Assembly: GCF_003054225.1 (NCBI RefSeq)
Contig: NZ_QBKQ01000001.1
Coordinates: 1,054,001 to 1,118,000, forward strand
Length of the DNA stretch: 64,000 nucleotides
Reading direction: 5' to 3'
Origin: Christiangramia gaetbulicola
GTDB lineage: Bacteria > Bacteroidota > Bacteroidia > Flavobacteriales > Flavobacteriaceae
How positions within the stretch are numbered: position 1 is the first letter of the stretch; every line of letters starts with the position of its first letter. Shown piece after piece: positions 41,877 to 51,501 of this stretch. A program made the translations under genes and the position numbers. Below the pieces are notes generated by a model, which saw only the letters and a list, made by a program, of their open reading frames with translations, searched no databases and was not told where the DNA came from.

Positions 41877-43562
41877 ATGAAGATACCTTTTTTTAAACCA
41901 TTTCTATCCCTACTTGCTGCCGGTATCATTACCGGATGTAGCAGTACCGCACCTAAAATAGTTTCTACGCCGGTAAAGAATATCGATTCTATCCCTTTAA
42001 AAGTTAGAGATCTTAGTGATGCACAGTTAAAGACCTGGACCAATGCAGATCTTTTAACCGACACCATTCCGGGAATGAGCGTGGATAAGGCATATGCTGA
42101 AATCATTAAGAAGAACAGGCCTTCCCCGGTGATCGTTGGAGTTATTGATAGCGGTGTAGACATTGATCATGAAGATCTTCAAGGCGTTATCTGGACTAAC
42201 ACAGACGAGATACCAGGTAACGGAAAGGATGATGATAACAACGGTTATATAGACGACATTCATGGATGGAATTTCCTGGGTGACGCAGTCGCAGAAAATA
42301 TGGAGTATACCCGTATTTATAAAAGACTGAAACCAAAATTTGAGGGTAAATCTGAAAGCAGTATAAGTACGGCAGATCGTGAAGAATACAACACCTATAA
42401 AGCTGCCAAAGCAGAATATGAAAAAGAGTATAACGAATCTGTACAAACCCGTGATCAATACCTTCAGATCAAAGAGCAGATCACTACCGCGCATAATGCC
42501 GTTTCAGCGAAATTAGGAACTGAGGATTACACCAAGCAGCAACTTTCAGATTTTAAACCAGAGACTCAGCAGATGAGTCAGTACAAATCTATACTTTCCC
42601 AGATCCAGTATAACGTGAACGAGAATATTCCGGAAGCATTAAAGGAATTGAATGAAGCCATAGATTATTATAAAGACAGACTTTCTACCCATTTTAATCT
42701 GGAGCTTGATGGCCGTGCGGTTACTGGTGACGATCCATATGATATCACTGATACCGATTATGGAAACAATGAAGTTTCTGGACCAGAGCCAGATAAGGAG
42801 CATGTGAAGCACGGTACCCACGTTGCCGGGATCATCGCGGCAGATCGTTCTAACGATATTGGACTTAAAGGTGTTTCCAGCAACGCCAGAATAATGGTGG
42901 TTAGAGCAGTACCAGATGGAGATGAGTATGACAAGGATATCGCTCTTGGAATTAGATATGCTGTAGATAATGGCGCAAAAGTGATCAATACCAGTTTTGG
43001 TAAATACTTTTCTACCAATCCGGAATGGGTGATAGATGCCATAAAATATGCTGCTGAAAATGATGTATTAATCGTGAATGCAGCAGGTAATGAAGGGCTT
43101 GACCTTGATTCTAACAGGGTTTATCCGAATGACCAGGATCCTACTAGCACTACAGAGTTTGCAGATAATTTCCTTACCGTTGGAGCCTTAAATTATGAGT
43201 ATGGTTCTGGACTTGTAGCAGAATTCTCTAATTACGGAAAAACCAACGTAGATGTTTTCGCACCAGGAACCAAAATATGGTCTACAACCCCTAATAACGA
43301 ATATGAGTACCTACAGGGAACTTCAATGGCTTCACCGGCCGTTGCAGGTATTGCCGCAATTATCAGAGGTTATTATCCGCAACTTAGCGCCGCTCAGGTA
43401 AAGCAGGTTATTATGGATAGCGGTCTTACTACCAATGCTACAGTTATCGTTGGAGGTGATAGAAGCAATACCAAAAAATTCGAAAGTTTGTCCACTTCAG
43501 GAAAGATGGCCAACTTATATAACGCATTAATCTTAGCCGACCAAATCTCTAAAAACAATTAA
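41877..43562 (+). CDS. S8 subtilisin-family serine protease lipoprotein
   Basis: Exported protease of 561 residues with lipobox GIITGCSS (Cys21). The catalytic triad is complete: Asp91 in GVIDSGVDIDHEDL, His312 in KHGTHVAGIIAA, and Ser483 in GTSMASPAVAG; the oxyanion Asn lies in VNAAGNEG (about 404). About 200 residues separate the Asp and His motifs, far more than in ordinary subtilisins. This insert contains a calcium-loop-like DDDNNGYID (about 118-126) and a Glu/Lys/Tyr-rich probable coiled coil (about 145-275). Such inserted S8 enzymes are common in flavobacteria. It is placed between the metallo-hydrolase and M1 peptidase genes with almost no spacing. Confidence 0.93.
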   Translation: MKIPFFKPFLSLLAAGIITGCSSTAPKIVSTPVKNIDSIPLKVRDLSDAQLKTWTNADLLTDTIPGMSVDKAYAEIIKKNRPSPVIVGVIDSGVDIDHEDLQGVIWTNTDEIPGNGKDDDNNGYIDDIHGWNFLGDAVAENMEYTRIYKRLKPKFEGKSESSISTADREEYNTYKAAKAEYEKEYNESVQTRDQYLQIKEQITTAHNAVSAKLGTEDYTKQQLSDFKPETQQMSQYKSILSQIQYNVNENIPEALKELNEAIDYYKDRLSTHFNLELDGRAVTGDDPYDITDTDYGNNEVSGPEPDKEHVKHGTHVAGIIAADRSNDIGLKGVSSNARIMVVRAVPDGDEYDKDIALGIRYAVDNGAKVINTSFGKYFSTNPEWVIDAIKYAAENDVLIVNAAGNEGLDLDSNRVYPNDQDPTSTTEFADNFLTVGALNYEYGSGLVAEFSNYGKTNVDVFAPGTKIWSTTPNNEYEYLQGTSMASPAVAGIAAIIRGYYPQLSAAQVKQVIMDSGLTTNATVIVGGDRSNTKKFESLSTSGKMANLYNALILADQISKNN

Positions 43563-43564
43563 AA

Positions 43565-45454
43565 ATGAATAAGATACTTTTTAGTTTTTTATTAATTACT
43601 ACAGGCCTTTTACAGGCTCAGAATAATACCTCTTACTGGCAACAGCATGTAGATTACACCATGGAGGTAGACATGAATGTTGAGAATTTCAAATATACCG
43701 GAACCCAGGAACTGGTTTATACCAATAATTCTCCAGATACCCTGAACAGGGTTTTCTATCACCTGTTTTTTAATGCCTTCCAGCCAGATAGCGAAATGAA
43801 TGCCCGCTTGGAAAGTGTGCCAGATCCAGACAGTAGAATGACCATGAATAAAGGAACTAAGGAAAATCCTGAGATCGTAAGCAGGATCACCGGTCTTTCT
43901 CCTGAACAACAGGGATACCTTAGAGTGAATTCCCTTACCCAGGATGGGAAAGAACTTCAATATGAAGAAGTAGGAACAGTACTGGAAGTAGAGCTTGCCA
44001 AGCCAATTCTACCTGGTGAAAAGACCACCTTTAATATGAATTTTGAAGGTCAGGTGCCAGAGCAGATAAGGAGATCTGGTAGAAACAGTTCTGAAGGTGT
44101 AGCTCTTTCCATGAGCCAGTGGTACCCTAAATTAGCTGAATATGATTTTCAGGGATGGCATGCAGATCCATATATCGCTCGTGAATTTCACGGAGTTTGG
44201 GGAGATTTCGATGTAAAGATCACTATTGATGATGAATACACCTTAGGTAGTACCGGATATCTTCAGAATCCACAGGAAATAGGCCATGGTTATGAAAAAG
44301 AGGGTACAAAAGTAAAATCCAAAGGAGACAAACATACCTGGCATTTCGTTGCTCCTAAGGTGCATGATTTCACCTGGGCTGCAGATCCAGACTATATACA
44401 TGATAAACTGGTAGCAGAAGATGGCACCGTGCTTCATTTCCTTTACAAGGATAACGATGAGATCAAGGATAACTGGAAGAAACTTCAGCCTAAAACTGCC
44501 GAATTACTTGCATACTTCAATGAACATATAGGCCCTTATCCATGGGATCAATATTCTGTGGTTCAGGGTGGAGATGGCGGAATGGAGTACGCGATGCTAA
44601 CCCTTATTACCGGGGAACGTTCTTTTGAAAGCCTGGTAGGAGTAACCGCTCACGAGATGGCTCACGCCTGGTTCCAGCATCTGCTTGCTACCAATGAAAG
44701 TAAACATGAATGGATGGATGAAGGTTTCACTTCTTATATCTCTTCTGAAGCTGAAAATGTAGTTCTTGGTAAGAATGCCGAAAATCCACATACTGGATCA
44801 TACAGAGGCTATGGATACCTGGCAAATTCAGGTAAGGAACAGCCACAAACAACTCATGCAGATCGTTATGCCATGAATGCATTATATGGTGCTGCGGCTT
44901 ATTCTAAGGGCGCTGTGTTCCTTGCTCAGTTAGGTTATGTTATAGGAGAGGAAAACCTGGCAAAAACCCTTAATCGCTATTATGACGAATGGAAATTCAA
45001 ACATCCAACTCCAAACGATTTTATTAGAATTGCTGAAAAGGTTTCCGGAGCTGAACTTGACTGGTATTTAACCGACTGGACACAGACTACCAATACGATA
45101 GATTACGCGATCAATTCTGTAGAAGGGGATGGAGAAAACACAAAGATTATTTTACAGAGAAAAGGAGCTATGCCTATGCCTGTAGATGTTGATGTTACTT
45201 ATACCGATGGTTCTAAAGAAACGTTCTACATTCCATTGCAGATGATGCGTTGGGAAAAACCAGCTGCAGCCGGACAGAATAGAACTGTTGAAAAAGACTG
45301 GGCCTGGGCATTTCCTGGTTACCAGTTAGAAATTCCTGTAACAAAAGATAAGATCTCTGTGATAGAAATTGACGAATCCAAGTTAATGGCAGATGTAGAC
45401 CGTTCAAATAATAAATGGAGCGATTCAGATAATACTTCAGATTCAAGTAATTAA
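43565..45454 (+). CDS. M1-family metallopeptidase (aminopeptidase N-like)
   Basis: Exported zinc aminopeptidase-like enzyme of 629 residues. A signal peptide (about 1-19, ending LLQAQ) precedes an M1 N-terminal beta domain, the exopeptidase motif GGMEYA (338-343, in place of GAMEN), and the zinc site HEMAH (363-367) with Glu386 in WMDEGF. Tyr438-439 near YGAAAYSKGAVFL probably includes the transition-state Tyr. Residues 500-610 form a short C-terminal beta region, and the last 20 residues are acidic and Ser-rich. It lies two bases after the S8 gene, suggesting joint digestion of peptides outside the cytoplasm. A strong bidirectional terminator follows. Confidence 0.93.
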   Translation: MNKILFSFLLITTGLLQAQNNTSYWQQHVDYTMEVDMNVENFKYTGTQELVYTNNSPDTLNRVFYHLFFNAFQPDSEMNARLESVPDPDSRMTMNKGTKENPEIVSRITGLSPEQQGYLRVNSLTQDGKELQYEEVGTVLEVELAKPILPGEKTTFNMNFEGQVPEQIRRSGRNSSEGVALSMSQWYPKLAEYDFQGWHADPYIAREFHGVWGDFDVKITIDDEYTLGSTGYLQNPQEIGHGYEKEGTKVKSKGDKHTWHFVAPKVHDFTWAADPDYIHDKLVAEDGTVLHFLYKDNDEIKDNWKKLQPKTAELLAYFNEHIGPYPWDQYSVVQGGDGGMEYAMLTLITGERSFESLVGVTAHEMAHAWFQHLLATNESKHEWMDEGFTSYISSEAENVVLGKNAENPHTGSYRGYGYLANSGKEQPQTTHADRYAMNALYGAAAYSKGAVFLAQLGYVIGEENLAKTLNRYYDEWKFKHPTPNDFIRIAEKVSGAELDWYLTDWTQTTNTIDYAINSVEGDGENTKIILQRKGAMPMPVDVDVTYTDGSKETFYIPLQMMRWEKPAAAGQNRTVEKDWAWAFPGYQLEIPVTKDKISVIEIDESKLMADVDRSNNKWSDSDNTSDSSN

Positions 45455-45475
45455 TATTTGAACACTTAATTTTTT

Positions 45476-45508
45476 AAAAAGCCCTTTCTGTCATGAAAGG
45501 GCTTTTTT
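45476..45508. terminator. Bidirectional rho-independent terminator
   Basis: Stem GCCCTTTC/GAAAGGGC (45481-45488 with 45495-45502), flanked by A and T runs, lies between the convergent M1 peptidase and aspartoacylase-like genes. The minus-strand gene's stop falls inside the hairpin. Confidence 0.9.
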
Positions 45509-46693
45509 ATACCATTTAAGTTCCCTATAAAGCTCCATTTTTGAAACCCGGTCACGGCTGCTAACCTTTATATGATCAGGTCCTGTTTCCCTGCTCCTGT
45601 AACCCAGCAAATGGAAAATTTGTTTCGCCAGGAACCTCGCTATTTTCAAATTAATCAATAGGGCAGACCTGTTAGAATTCTCCCAGGAAACACCGGGTAG
45701 TAGCACCAGAACATGATCGGCATTGATCTTTCTTAAATAAGCTGATAATCGCAAAAAGAAAGGTTCAATTTTTCTGATGAGGTAATAACCATCCTCACCT
45801 TTTTTCTGATACAGTGGCATGAACATGGTTGCCTTCCGCGAAAGGTAGATATCCCTTTCATCGCTCGTTGCCAGTAAGGTTCCTTTTTCTACCTTTTCAA
45901 AACTTACAAAACCCGGTTTCATCTTAAAATGTTCGTTCTTCATGATATTATATCTGTAGATGATCTCGTATATTTTTCTATTATTTTCAGCCGCTTTGGC
46001 CAGTTTTAAAGATTCCTTTTCCACCTGGTCACTGAGTTTCAATATTCCCGAAAAATGCAGTGCCATTCTTATAAAAGATTCCGCATTATAAACAGCTTCT
46101 TTAGAGGTATGCTGGCCAGATTCAAAACCAAGAGAAACAAAACCAAGATTATTGATATAGCTTAAAAGGGGTCCTTCAAGGTATTCTTCGATCCCAAGGA
46201 TCACGGGAACGGGAAAAAGTTTTGAAAACCTGCGGTTTATGAGACTGTCATTTATGGTTATAAAAGGCAGGGTATCACTGGAAGTTGTATGCAGGTCTAT
46301 AAAGTAAAGTGGAGTTTTATTTTCTGAAATTATCTCCTGGATGATCCCGAACAATTCCTCCTGTTCAAGATCTTCAGCATATAATTCTTTCTCAAAAGAT
46401 CTTTTTTCTATCCTGGCAGAAGTCCACATCCTGTTAAGATCACAATCCAGATATCTCTTGTTTTTAGAGAGTGCTTTCAAATTCCCTGATATGGCATAAA
46501 CACTCCCCTGAAGCATTTTTGGATCTATTTCACTTAAAACCTTCTCCAAAGCAATCATTCCAGCCGGTTCATTACCATGTATCCCGGCAAAGAAGATCAA
46601 AACGGGACCAGTTCTTTCGCTTTTAAGAACTTTTAAAAACCTCCTTTTTTTCAGATCTTCTATGGTGACTTCCTTTTGAAATTCCGGGGTCAT
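45491..46693 (-). CDS. Succinylglutamate desuccinylase/aspartoacylase-family hydrolase
   Basis: Cytoplasmic zinc carboxypeptidase-like (M14) amidohydrolase of 400 residues. Metal and substrate motifs are FFAGIHGNEPAG (His39, Glu42), CDLNRMW (about 82-88, Arg/Asn site) and YFIDLHTTSSDTLPF (His about 134). Family members cleave N-acyl amino acids; the substrate here is unknown. The last 100 residues (MFMPLYQKKGEDGYYLIRKIEPFF) are a beta domain typical of aspartoacylase relatives plus an extra helical tail. It overlaps the upstream glutamate-cysteine-ligase-like gene by 4 bases (ATGA), so an amide-forming enzyme and an amide-cleaving enzyme are made together. Confidence 0.87.
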   Translation of the reverse strand: MTPEFQKEVTIEDLKKRRFLKVLKSERTGPVLIFFAGIHGNEPAGMIALEKVLSEIDPKMLQGSVYAISGNLKALSKNKRYLDCDLNRMWTSARIEKRSFEKELYAEDLEQEELFGIIQEIISENKTPLYFIDLHTTSSDTLPFITINDSLINRRFSKLFPVPVILGIEEYLEGPLLSYINNLGFVSLGFESGQHTSKEAVYNAESFIRMALHFSGILKLSDQVEKESLKLAKAAENNRKIYEIIYRYNIMKNEHFKMKPGFVSFEKVEKGTLLATSDERDIYLSRKATMFMPLYQKKGEDGYYLIRKIEPFFLRLSAYLRKINADHVLVLLPGVSWENSNRSALLINLKIARFLAKQIFHLLGYRSRETGPDHIKVSSRDRVSKMELYRELKWYKKALS

Positions 46694-48546
46694 ATGTTCA
46701 GGTCATTCTTAGTTAGTATGGCGATAAGTTTATTTCTATTTATCACAGGAAGGCAACCTATTTTATTATTTTTCATAAGCTCTACAGCCTCATTTAAAGG
46801 CTGGTCCTGTGTGGTGGTGATAAGGTCTTTCTTCATTACATCCTGTACGTAAAGCTGCTGGCTATCTCCGTTTCCTACATATTTTTCGATATCACTCCAG
46901 CTCAATAATCCAATGATCATTTTTTTTGAATTGATCACGGGCATATGATGTATATTATTCCAGAGCATCATATTAATCACCAGTTGCAGGCTATCTTTTG
47001 GATCAACAGAATAGATGTTGGTGTTCATGTTATGTTTAACGATACGCTGAATATGGAAGTGGGTAGAAATATCGGACTCTAAGATCCTCCAATCACTAAC
47101 TGGTAGATCCTTTTTTTGATTCTCATAGATATAGGAAGTCAATACCTGCATGGCTTCCAGAGGTTTTTTCTTTTCCTGAAGACTTCTAAAGCTTTTAACG
47201 GTCCACTCGGCACCATTCCAGGTCTCTAATCTCTTTTCTATTACGTTCAGATATTTATCTATATCTGCTTCTAAAATGTGGCATTTTTCCAGTCCTTTTC
47301 TTGCAATGGGGAGTAACTCCTTCAAAAGAAGCTGTTTTGCGGTAATTTGCCTGCCATTCCAGGTAAATACCGAATCGAGACCCGTACGACCGGCTTTATA
47401 AAAATTCGCTCTTACATTCCTGAAATCTTCCCTTTCATGAATATTCCTGAATTCTTCCGGCTGTCCCATCATTAACCCTATCCACAAAGCCATATTTGCG
47501 ATCTCATCTAAAACGCTAGGTCCTGCTGGAATATACCTGCATTCTATACGTACATGAGGCTTTCCACCCCCAACACCATAACATACCCTGTTCCACCTGT
47601 AGACAGTGCCATTATGAAGATTAAGTGCTTTTAACTTAGGAATTTTGCCCTGTTCTAACTGGCTCATATTGTCTTCATCAAAATCTGAAGTTAACAGACT
47701 TCTAAACCTGGAGATATTGTCTTTAAAAATATCTGTAATCCCTTTTGTTTCCCAGTGCGATCCAAAACTTACCCTGGCTTGCTTTTCATTCAGCACAAAG
47801 GAATTGGCCCGGGTATCTGTACTTTGATTAAAAAGGGCAATTCGGGTCTCAGACCAAAGTTCCTTTCCAAAGAGAATAGGGGAGTTAACACATACGCTTA
47901 GAACTGGACCAGCGATCGCCTGTGCCCAGTTATATTTATCTATGAACTCGTCTGGGTTGATCTGCAGATGCATTTGAAAACTCGTATTGCAGGCCTCCAA
48001 CATAACCGAATCATGCATAAGATTGAGTTCATCTACTCCCTTGATATGTATCCAGAAATCCTGTTGTCTAGATCTTTTTATAGCATCGTTCAGCGCAAAA
48101 TATCTCGGCTTTTCGGTCATATATTCTTCTGAAATATGCCTTAGACGCAGGGTAGGTAAGATGCCGGTTAAAATGATACGGGAATCGTGCTTATTAGCAA
48201 TTACTTCAGCTTTCTTTAAATAGGAATTCAGCGTTTTGTGCAGCCTGGAAAAACAATCTGAAGTCAGTTCTAATGGGTCAAGATTAAGTTCCAGGTTATA
48301 CCGTCCAATTTCGGTCGTGAAATGATCATCATCGAGATCCTCCAGAATGTCGAGCGAATTATTTACCGGTAAGAAATAATTGTTGATGAGGCAAAATTCC
48401 TGTTCTGCCCCAATTCTTATAGGCGATTTCTCTATGAGATCATTTTCAATTAAATGATCTAAAGCCTGCAGATCTTTAATGAGGTGATTTACAAAGCTTG
48501 CCCTATCCTTTTTTCTATTTAAAACAGAAACTTCTAAATTTCCCAT
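46690..48546 (-). CDS. Glutamate-cysteine-ligase-like (GCS2) protein with C-terminal CBS pair
   Basis: Cytoplasmic protein of 618 residues. Residues 35-400 resemble the GCS2/carboxylate-amine ligase family: IRIGAEQEFCLINNYFLPV (43-61), TTEIGRYNLELNLDPLEL and HVRIECRYIPAGPS (about 329-342). This suggests ATP-dependent joining of a carboxylate, often glutamate, to an amine. Residues 500-618 are two CBS domains (VDPKDSLQLVINMMLWNNIHHMPVI and TTTQDQPLNEAVELMKNNKIGCLPV) that usually bind adenine nucleotides and regulate activity. The CBS fusion is unusual for GCS2 proteins outside Bacteroidota. It is transcribed with the aspartoacylase-like gene. The true product is not known. Confidence 0.85.
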   Translation of the reverse strand: MGNLEVSVLNRKKDRASFVNHLIKDLQALDHLIENDLIEKSPIRIGAEQEFCLINNYFLPVNNSLDILEDLDDDHFTTEIGRYNLELNLDPLELTSDCFSRLHKTLNSYLKKAEVIANKHDSRIILTGILPTLRLRHISEEYMTEKPRYFALNDAIKRSRQQDFWIHIKGVDELNLMHDSVMLEACNTSFQMHLQINPDEFIDKYNWAQAIAGPVLSVCVNSPILFGKELWSETRIALFNQSTDTRANSFVLNEKQARVSFGSHWETKGITDIFKDNISRFRSLLTSDFDEDNMSQLEQGKIPKLKALNLHNGTVYRWNRVCYGVGGGKPHVRIECRYIPAGPSVLDEIANMALWIGLMMGQPEEFRNIHEREDFRNVRANFYKAGRTGLDSVFTWNGRQITAKQLLLKELLPIARKGLEKCHILEADIDKYLNVIEKRLETWNGAEWTVKSFRSLQEKKKPLEAMQVLTSYIYENQKKDLPVSDWRILESDISTHFHIQRIVKHNMNTNIYSVDPKDSLQLVINMMLWNNIHHMPVINSKKMIIGLLSWSDIEKYVGNGDSQQLYVQDVMKKDLITTTQDQPLNEAVELMKNNKIGCLPVINRNKLIAILTKNDLNI

Positions 48547-48651
48547 ATCCTAAGAATGAACATACAATTAATTGAAATTCAGCATATCATACTATGATCA
48601 CTGTCATATTTGAATTATTTTAATTAATTGTGGAATTGCTACTTTTACCGC

Positions 48652-49032
48652 ATGTTAAGTAAGATGGACCAAGGATTCGGAAAGAAAGACCGTTTAAAAA
48701 GCAAAAAACTTATAGATAAGTTATTTGTGGAAGGAAAAAGTATCAAATCCTATCCTTTAAAACTGGTGTATACCTCTTTTGAAAGTTCAGAATTACCTGG
48801 ACTTAAGACCGGAGTTTCTGTTCCTAAGAAACTCGTGAAGACCGCGGTTAAACGAAATAGAATTAAAAGATTGATGCGGGAAGTTTTCAGAAAAAATAAG
48901 TATCTTGTTACAAGTGATTTATCTACTTCCCAGGCCTTCATGTTCATTTATATTTCCCGAGACGAAATAACCTACGAAAAACTAGAAGAGAACATGATAA
49001 GAATTCTGAAGAAATTCAGTGAAAAAAATTGA
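48652..49032 (+). CDS. rnpA: Ribonuclease P protein component
   Basis: Small basic protein (126 residues from the chosen ATG, MLSKMDQ) that assists the catalytic RNA of RNase P in cutting tRNA 5' leaders. The family signature KTAVKRNRIKRLMREVFR (about 63-80) and the N-terminal GKKDRLKSKKLIDKLFVEGK are clear. An upstream in-frame TTG or a second ATG four codons in could also serve; the chosen ATG lies 8 bases after TACTTTTA, a near match to the -7 box. rpmH, its usual neighbour in many bacteria, is absent here. The stop overlaps or abuts the next gene's start region (S41 protease), suggesting coupling. Confidence 0.94.
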   Translation: MLSKMDQGFGKKDRLKSKKLIDKLFVEGKSIKSYPLKLVYTSFESSELPGLKTGVSVPKKLVKTAVKRNRIKRLMREVFRKNKYLVTSDLSTSQAFMFIYISRDEITYEKLEENMIRILKKFSEKN

Positions 49033-49037
49033 AAAAA

Positions 49038-50672
49038 ATGAAAAAGCGCATCATCAAAATCATCATCCTTCCGGTTGTTCTGATCGGAATTTTCATTGGT
49101 ACCGTAAGTTTTAAATCAGACTTTTTTGAGATCGCCAAACAGATAGAGATCTTCACCACGCTTTTCAAGGAGATCAACATGAACTACGTTGATGAAACGA
49201 ATCCTGCGGCACTTATGGATACTGCCATTAAATCCATGCTTACAGATCTGGATCCTTATACCAATTACTGGAACGAACAGGATGTTGAGGCAGCCAGGAT
49301 CAATAGCGCGGGGGAATATACCGGTATTGGAGCACTGGTAAAAACAGGGCCCGAGGCTATCACCGTAGTGGAGACTTATAAAGATTATCCTGCCGATAAA
49401 GCCGGTTTAAAAGCGGGAGATGAGATAATTAAAATCGGAAATATCAATGTAGTAGATTTTAAAGAAGATGCGGGAGAATTGCTTAATGGCGCTCCAGAAA
49501 GTAATATAGATATCACTTACCGCCGCCAGGGAGAAATCAAGACCACTTCCCTAAAAAGAAGTTCGGTAGAGCTGAATGCTGTTCCATTTTATAAATTATT
49601 AGAAGATAAATCTGGATATATCGTGCTTTCAAGGTTCAACGCAAAAGCTTCTACAGAAGTCGCCAGAGCTTTAAAAGACCTTAAAAACCAGGGTGCAGAT
49701 AAGATCATTTTAGACCTAAGGGGTAACCCGGGTGGATTGCTTAACGAAGCTATAAACGTTAGTAATATTTTTATTCCTGAAGGTGAGCTTATTGTTACCA
49801 CCAAATCTGTTATCGAAAAATATAACCGGGAATATTTTACCAAGAAGGAACCTATAGATACAAAAATTCCACTGGTGGTGCTTGTTGATGGTAGAAGTGC
49901 TTCTGCCAGTGAGATCGTGGCCGGGGCCATGCAGGACCTGGACAGGGGAGTGATCGTGGGAGCAAGAAGTTTTGGAAAAGGACTGGTACAGAGACCACGT
50001 GAACTTGCTTATGGAACACAGTTAAAAATTACCATTTCCAGGTATTATACGCCAAGCGGAAGATGTATACAGGCACTGGATTACCGCAGAAGAACTGAAG
50101 ATGGTAAAGCGATAAGAACCAAGGTTGAAGATTATAATGAGTTCAAGACCAAGAATGGTAGAAAAGTTTATGATGGTGGAGGAGTGCTTCCAGATATAAA
50201 AATGGAATCCTCACAATTCAGTAATATCACCCAGTCATTGCTCTTTCAGGATGCTATTTTTAATTACGCGACAGATTATTATTATTCCCACGAGCTTAAA
50301 AAACCCGATAATTTTAATTTTACCGATGAAGATTTTGAGGATTTTAAAAGCTACCTGAAATCTTCAAATTTTGAATATCAAACCGCGACAGAAAGGGAAT
50401 TGAACGAGATGATGGATAAAGCGGAAGATGAAGAATTAAAATCTGAGATCGCTCCTGAAGTTGAAAAGATAAGATCGCAGATCGCCTCTTTCAAACAGCA
50501 GGAACTGGAAGAAAAAAAGCCTGAGATCGTTAGTCTTTTAACCGATGAGATCATTAAAAGATATTTCTACAAAGAAGGTCTTTATGAATATTATACAGAG
50601 AATAATCCTGAGATTGCTAAAGCTCAGTTCATTCTGAAAAGCCCTGAAGAGTACGCTAAGATCTTGAAGTAA
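49038..50672 (+). CDS. S41-family C-terminal processing protease (CtpA-like)
   Basis: Exported or membrane-anchored tail-specific protease, 544 residues from the ATG. An N-terminal anchor (about 4-25) is followed by a PDZ domain (about 85-165; KAGLKAGDEIIKIGN). The S41 domain has KIILDLRGNPGG (about 222-233), catalytic Ser291 in SASASEIVAGA and Lys314 in SFGKGLVQ, a complete Ser-Lys dyad. A helical tail of about 180 residues closes the protein, as in other Bacteroidota CtpA proteins. A TTG three codons upstream, overlapping the rnpA stop, is an alternative start. Likely roles are envelope protein processing and turnover; the substrates are unknown. Confidence 0.93.
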   Translation: MKKRIIKIIILPVVLIGIFIGTVSFKSDFFEIAKQIEIFTTLFKEINMNYVDETNPAALMDTAIKSMLTDLDPYTNYWNEQDVEAARINSAGEYTGIGALVKTGPEAITVVETYKDYPADKAGLKAGDEIIKIGNINVVDFKEDAGELLNGAPESNIDITYRRQGEIKTTSLKRSSVELNAVPFYKLLEDKSGYIVLSRFNAKASTEVARALKDLKNQGADKIILDLRGNPGGLLNEAINVSNIFIPEGELIVTTKSVIEKYNREYFTKKEPIDTKIPLVVLVDGRSASASEIVAGAMQDLDRGVIVGARSFGKGLVQRPRELAYGTQLKITISRYYTPSGRCIQALDYRRRTEDGKAIRTKVEDYNEFKTKNGRKVYDGGGVLPDIKMESSQFSNITQSLLFQDAIFNYATDYYYSHELKKPDNFNFTDEDFEDFKSYLKSSNFEYQTATERELNEMMDKAEDEELKSEIAPEVEKIRSQIASFKQQELEEKKPEIVSLLTDEIIKRYFYKEGLYEYYTENNPEIAKAQFILKSPEEYAKILK

Positions 50673-50682
50673 TACCTGAGAA

Positions 50683-51501
50683 TTGGAAAATTTTCTTTTG
50701 TTTTTTGAAAATATGCCCACCTGGCAAAAGCTGCTTTGGATAGTATTTGTACTGGGTATTTTCTGGATGCTGGAAGGTTACTATGCCCTGGTAAAATTCA
50801 GGTATCATAAATGGAAACATGCCAGGACCAATTTCATTCTGCTGGGATTTGTAATGTTGATCAACCTCATTTTCGGAATTATAACTGGAGGTATCTTTCT
50901 ATGGCTGGATGATTCAAATTTCGGTTTATTACAACTATTTGATCTGCCAATATGGATAGAGCTCATAATGGCTATTTTCGTGCTGGACCTTATCGCACAG
51001 TATTTTGTGCATTATTTACTGCATAAAGTAAAATGGATGTGGAGATTGCATTTAATCCATCATACCGACACCCATGTAGACGCCACCACAGGTACCAGGC
51101 ATCATCCTTTCGATTTTATCATCAGGGAATCATTCGCTTTGATCGCCGTGATCATAATGGGAATGCCGGTCGCTTATTATCTTTTCTACCGGATCTTAAG
51201 TATTTTCTTTACCTATTTTACCCATGCGAATATCAGGTTGCCAAAAGGTCTTGATAAGATATTGAGCTATGTCATTGTCACACCCAATATGCATAAATTC
51301 CATCATCATTACCAATTGCCGTGGACAGATAGTAATTACGGAAATATGTTAAGTATCTGGGACAGGATCTTTGGAACTTTCTCATATGATGACACTAAAA
51401 AGATTAGGTATGGGATAGATATCGTGGAAGACGATACCTCAGATAAAATTGGCTTTCAACTGGGCATTCCTTTCAATAGATCTATAAAAACAAAGAATTA
51501 A
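50683..51501 (+). CDS. Sterol desaturase/fatty acid hydroxylase-family membrane protein
   Basis: Inner-membrane di-iron oxygenase-like protein of 272 residues with about five hydrophobic segments. The histidine clusters HYLLH (about 108-112), HLIHHTDTHVD (about 122-132), HHPFD and HKFHHHYQLPW (about 204-214) form the eight-His metal site of the family, so it is probably active. The substrate is likely a lipid or carotenoid; no sterol pathway is seen nearby. The start is TTG, 10 bases after the S41 stop, giving MENFLLFFENMPTW, which matches my memory of relatives. An ATG ten codons later would remove the start of the first conserved segment. Confidence 0.87.
   Translation: MENFLLFFENMPTWQKLLWIVFVLGIFWMLEGYYALVKFRYHKWKHARTNFILLGFVMLINLIFGIITGGIFLWLDDSNFGLLQLFDLPIWIELIMAIFVLDLIAQYFVHYLLHKVKWMWRLHLIHHTDTHVDATTGTRHHPFDFIIRESFALIAVIIMGMPVAYYLFYRILSIFFTYFTHANIRLPKGLDKILSYVIVTPNMHKFHHHYQLPWTDSNYGNMLSIWDRIFGTFSYDDTKKIRYGIDIVEDDTSDKIGFQLGIPFNRSIKTKN

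Noticed and set aside
48652-49032. rnpA as a marker of a classical oriC/rpmH region
   Set aside because: rpmH and dnaA are not beside it, and Bacteroidota often do not keep that order; the DnaA-box spacer about 3.6 kb away is judged on its own.
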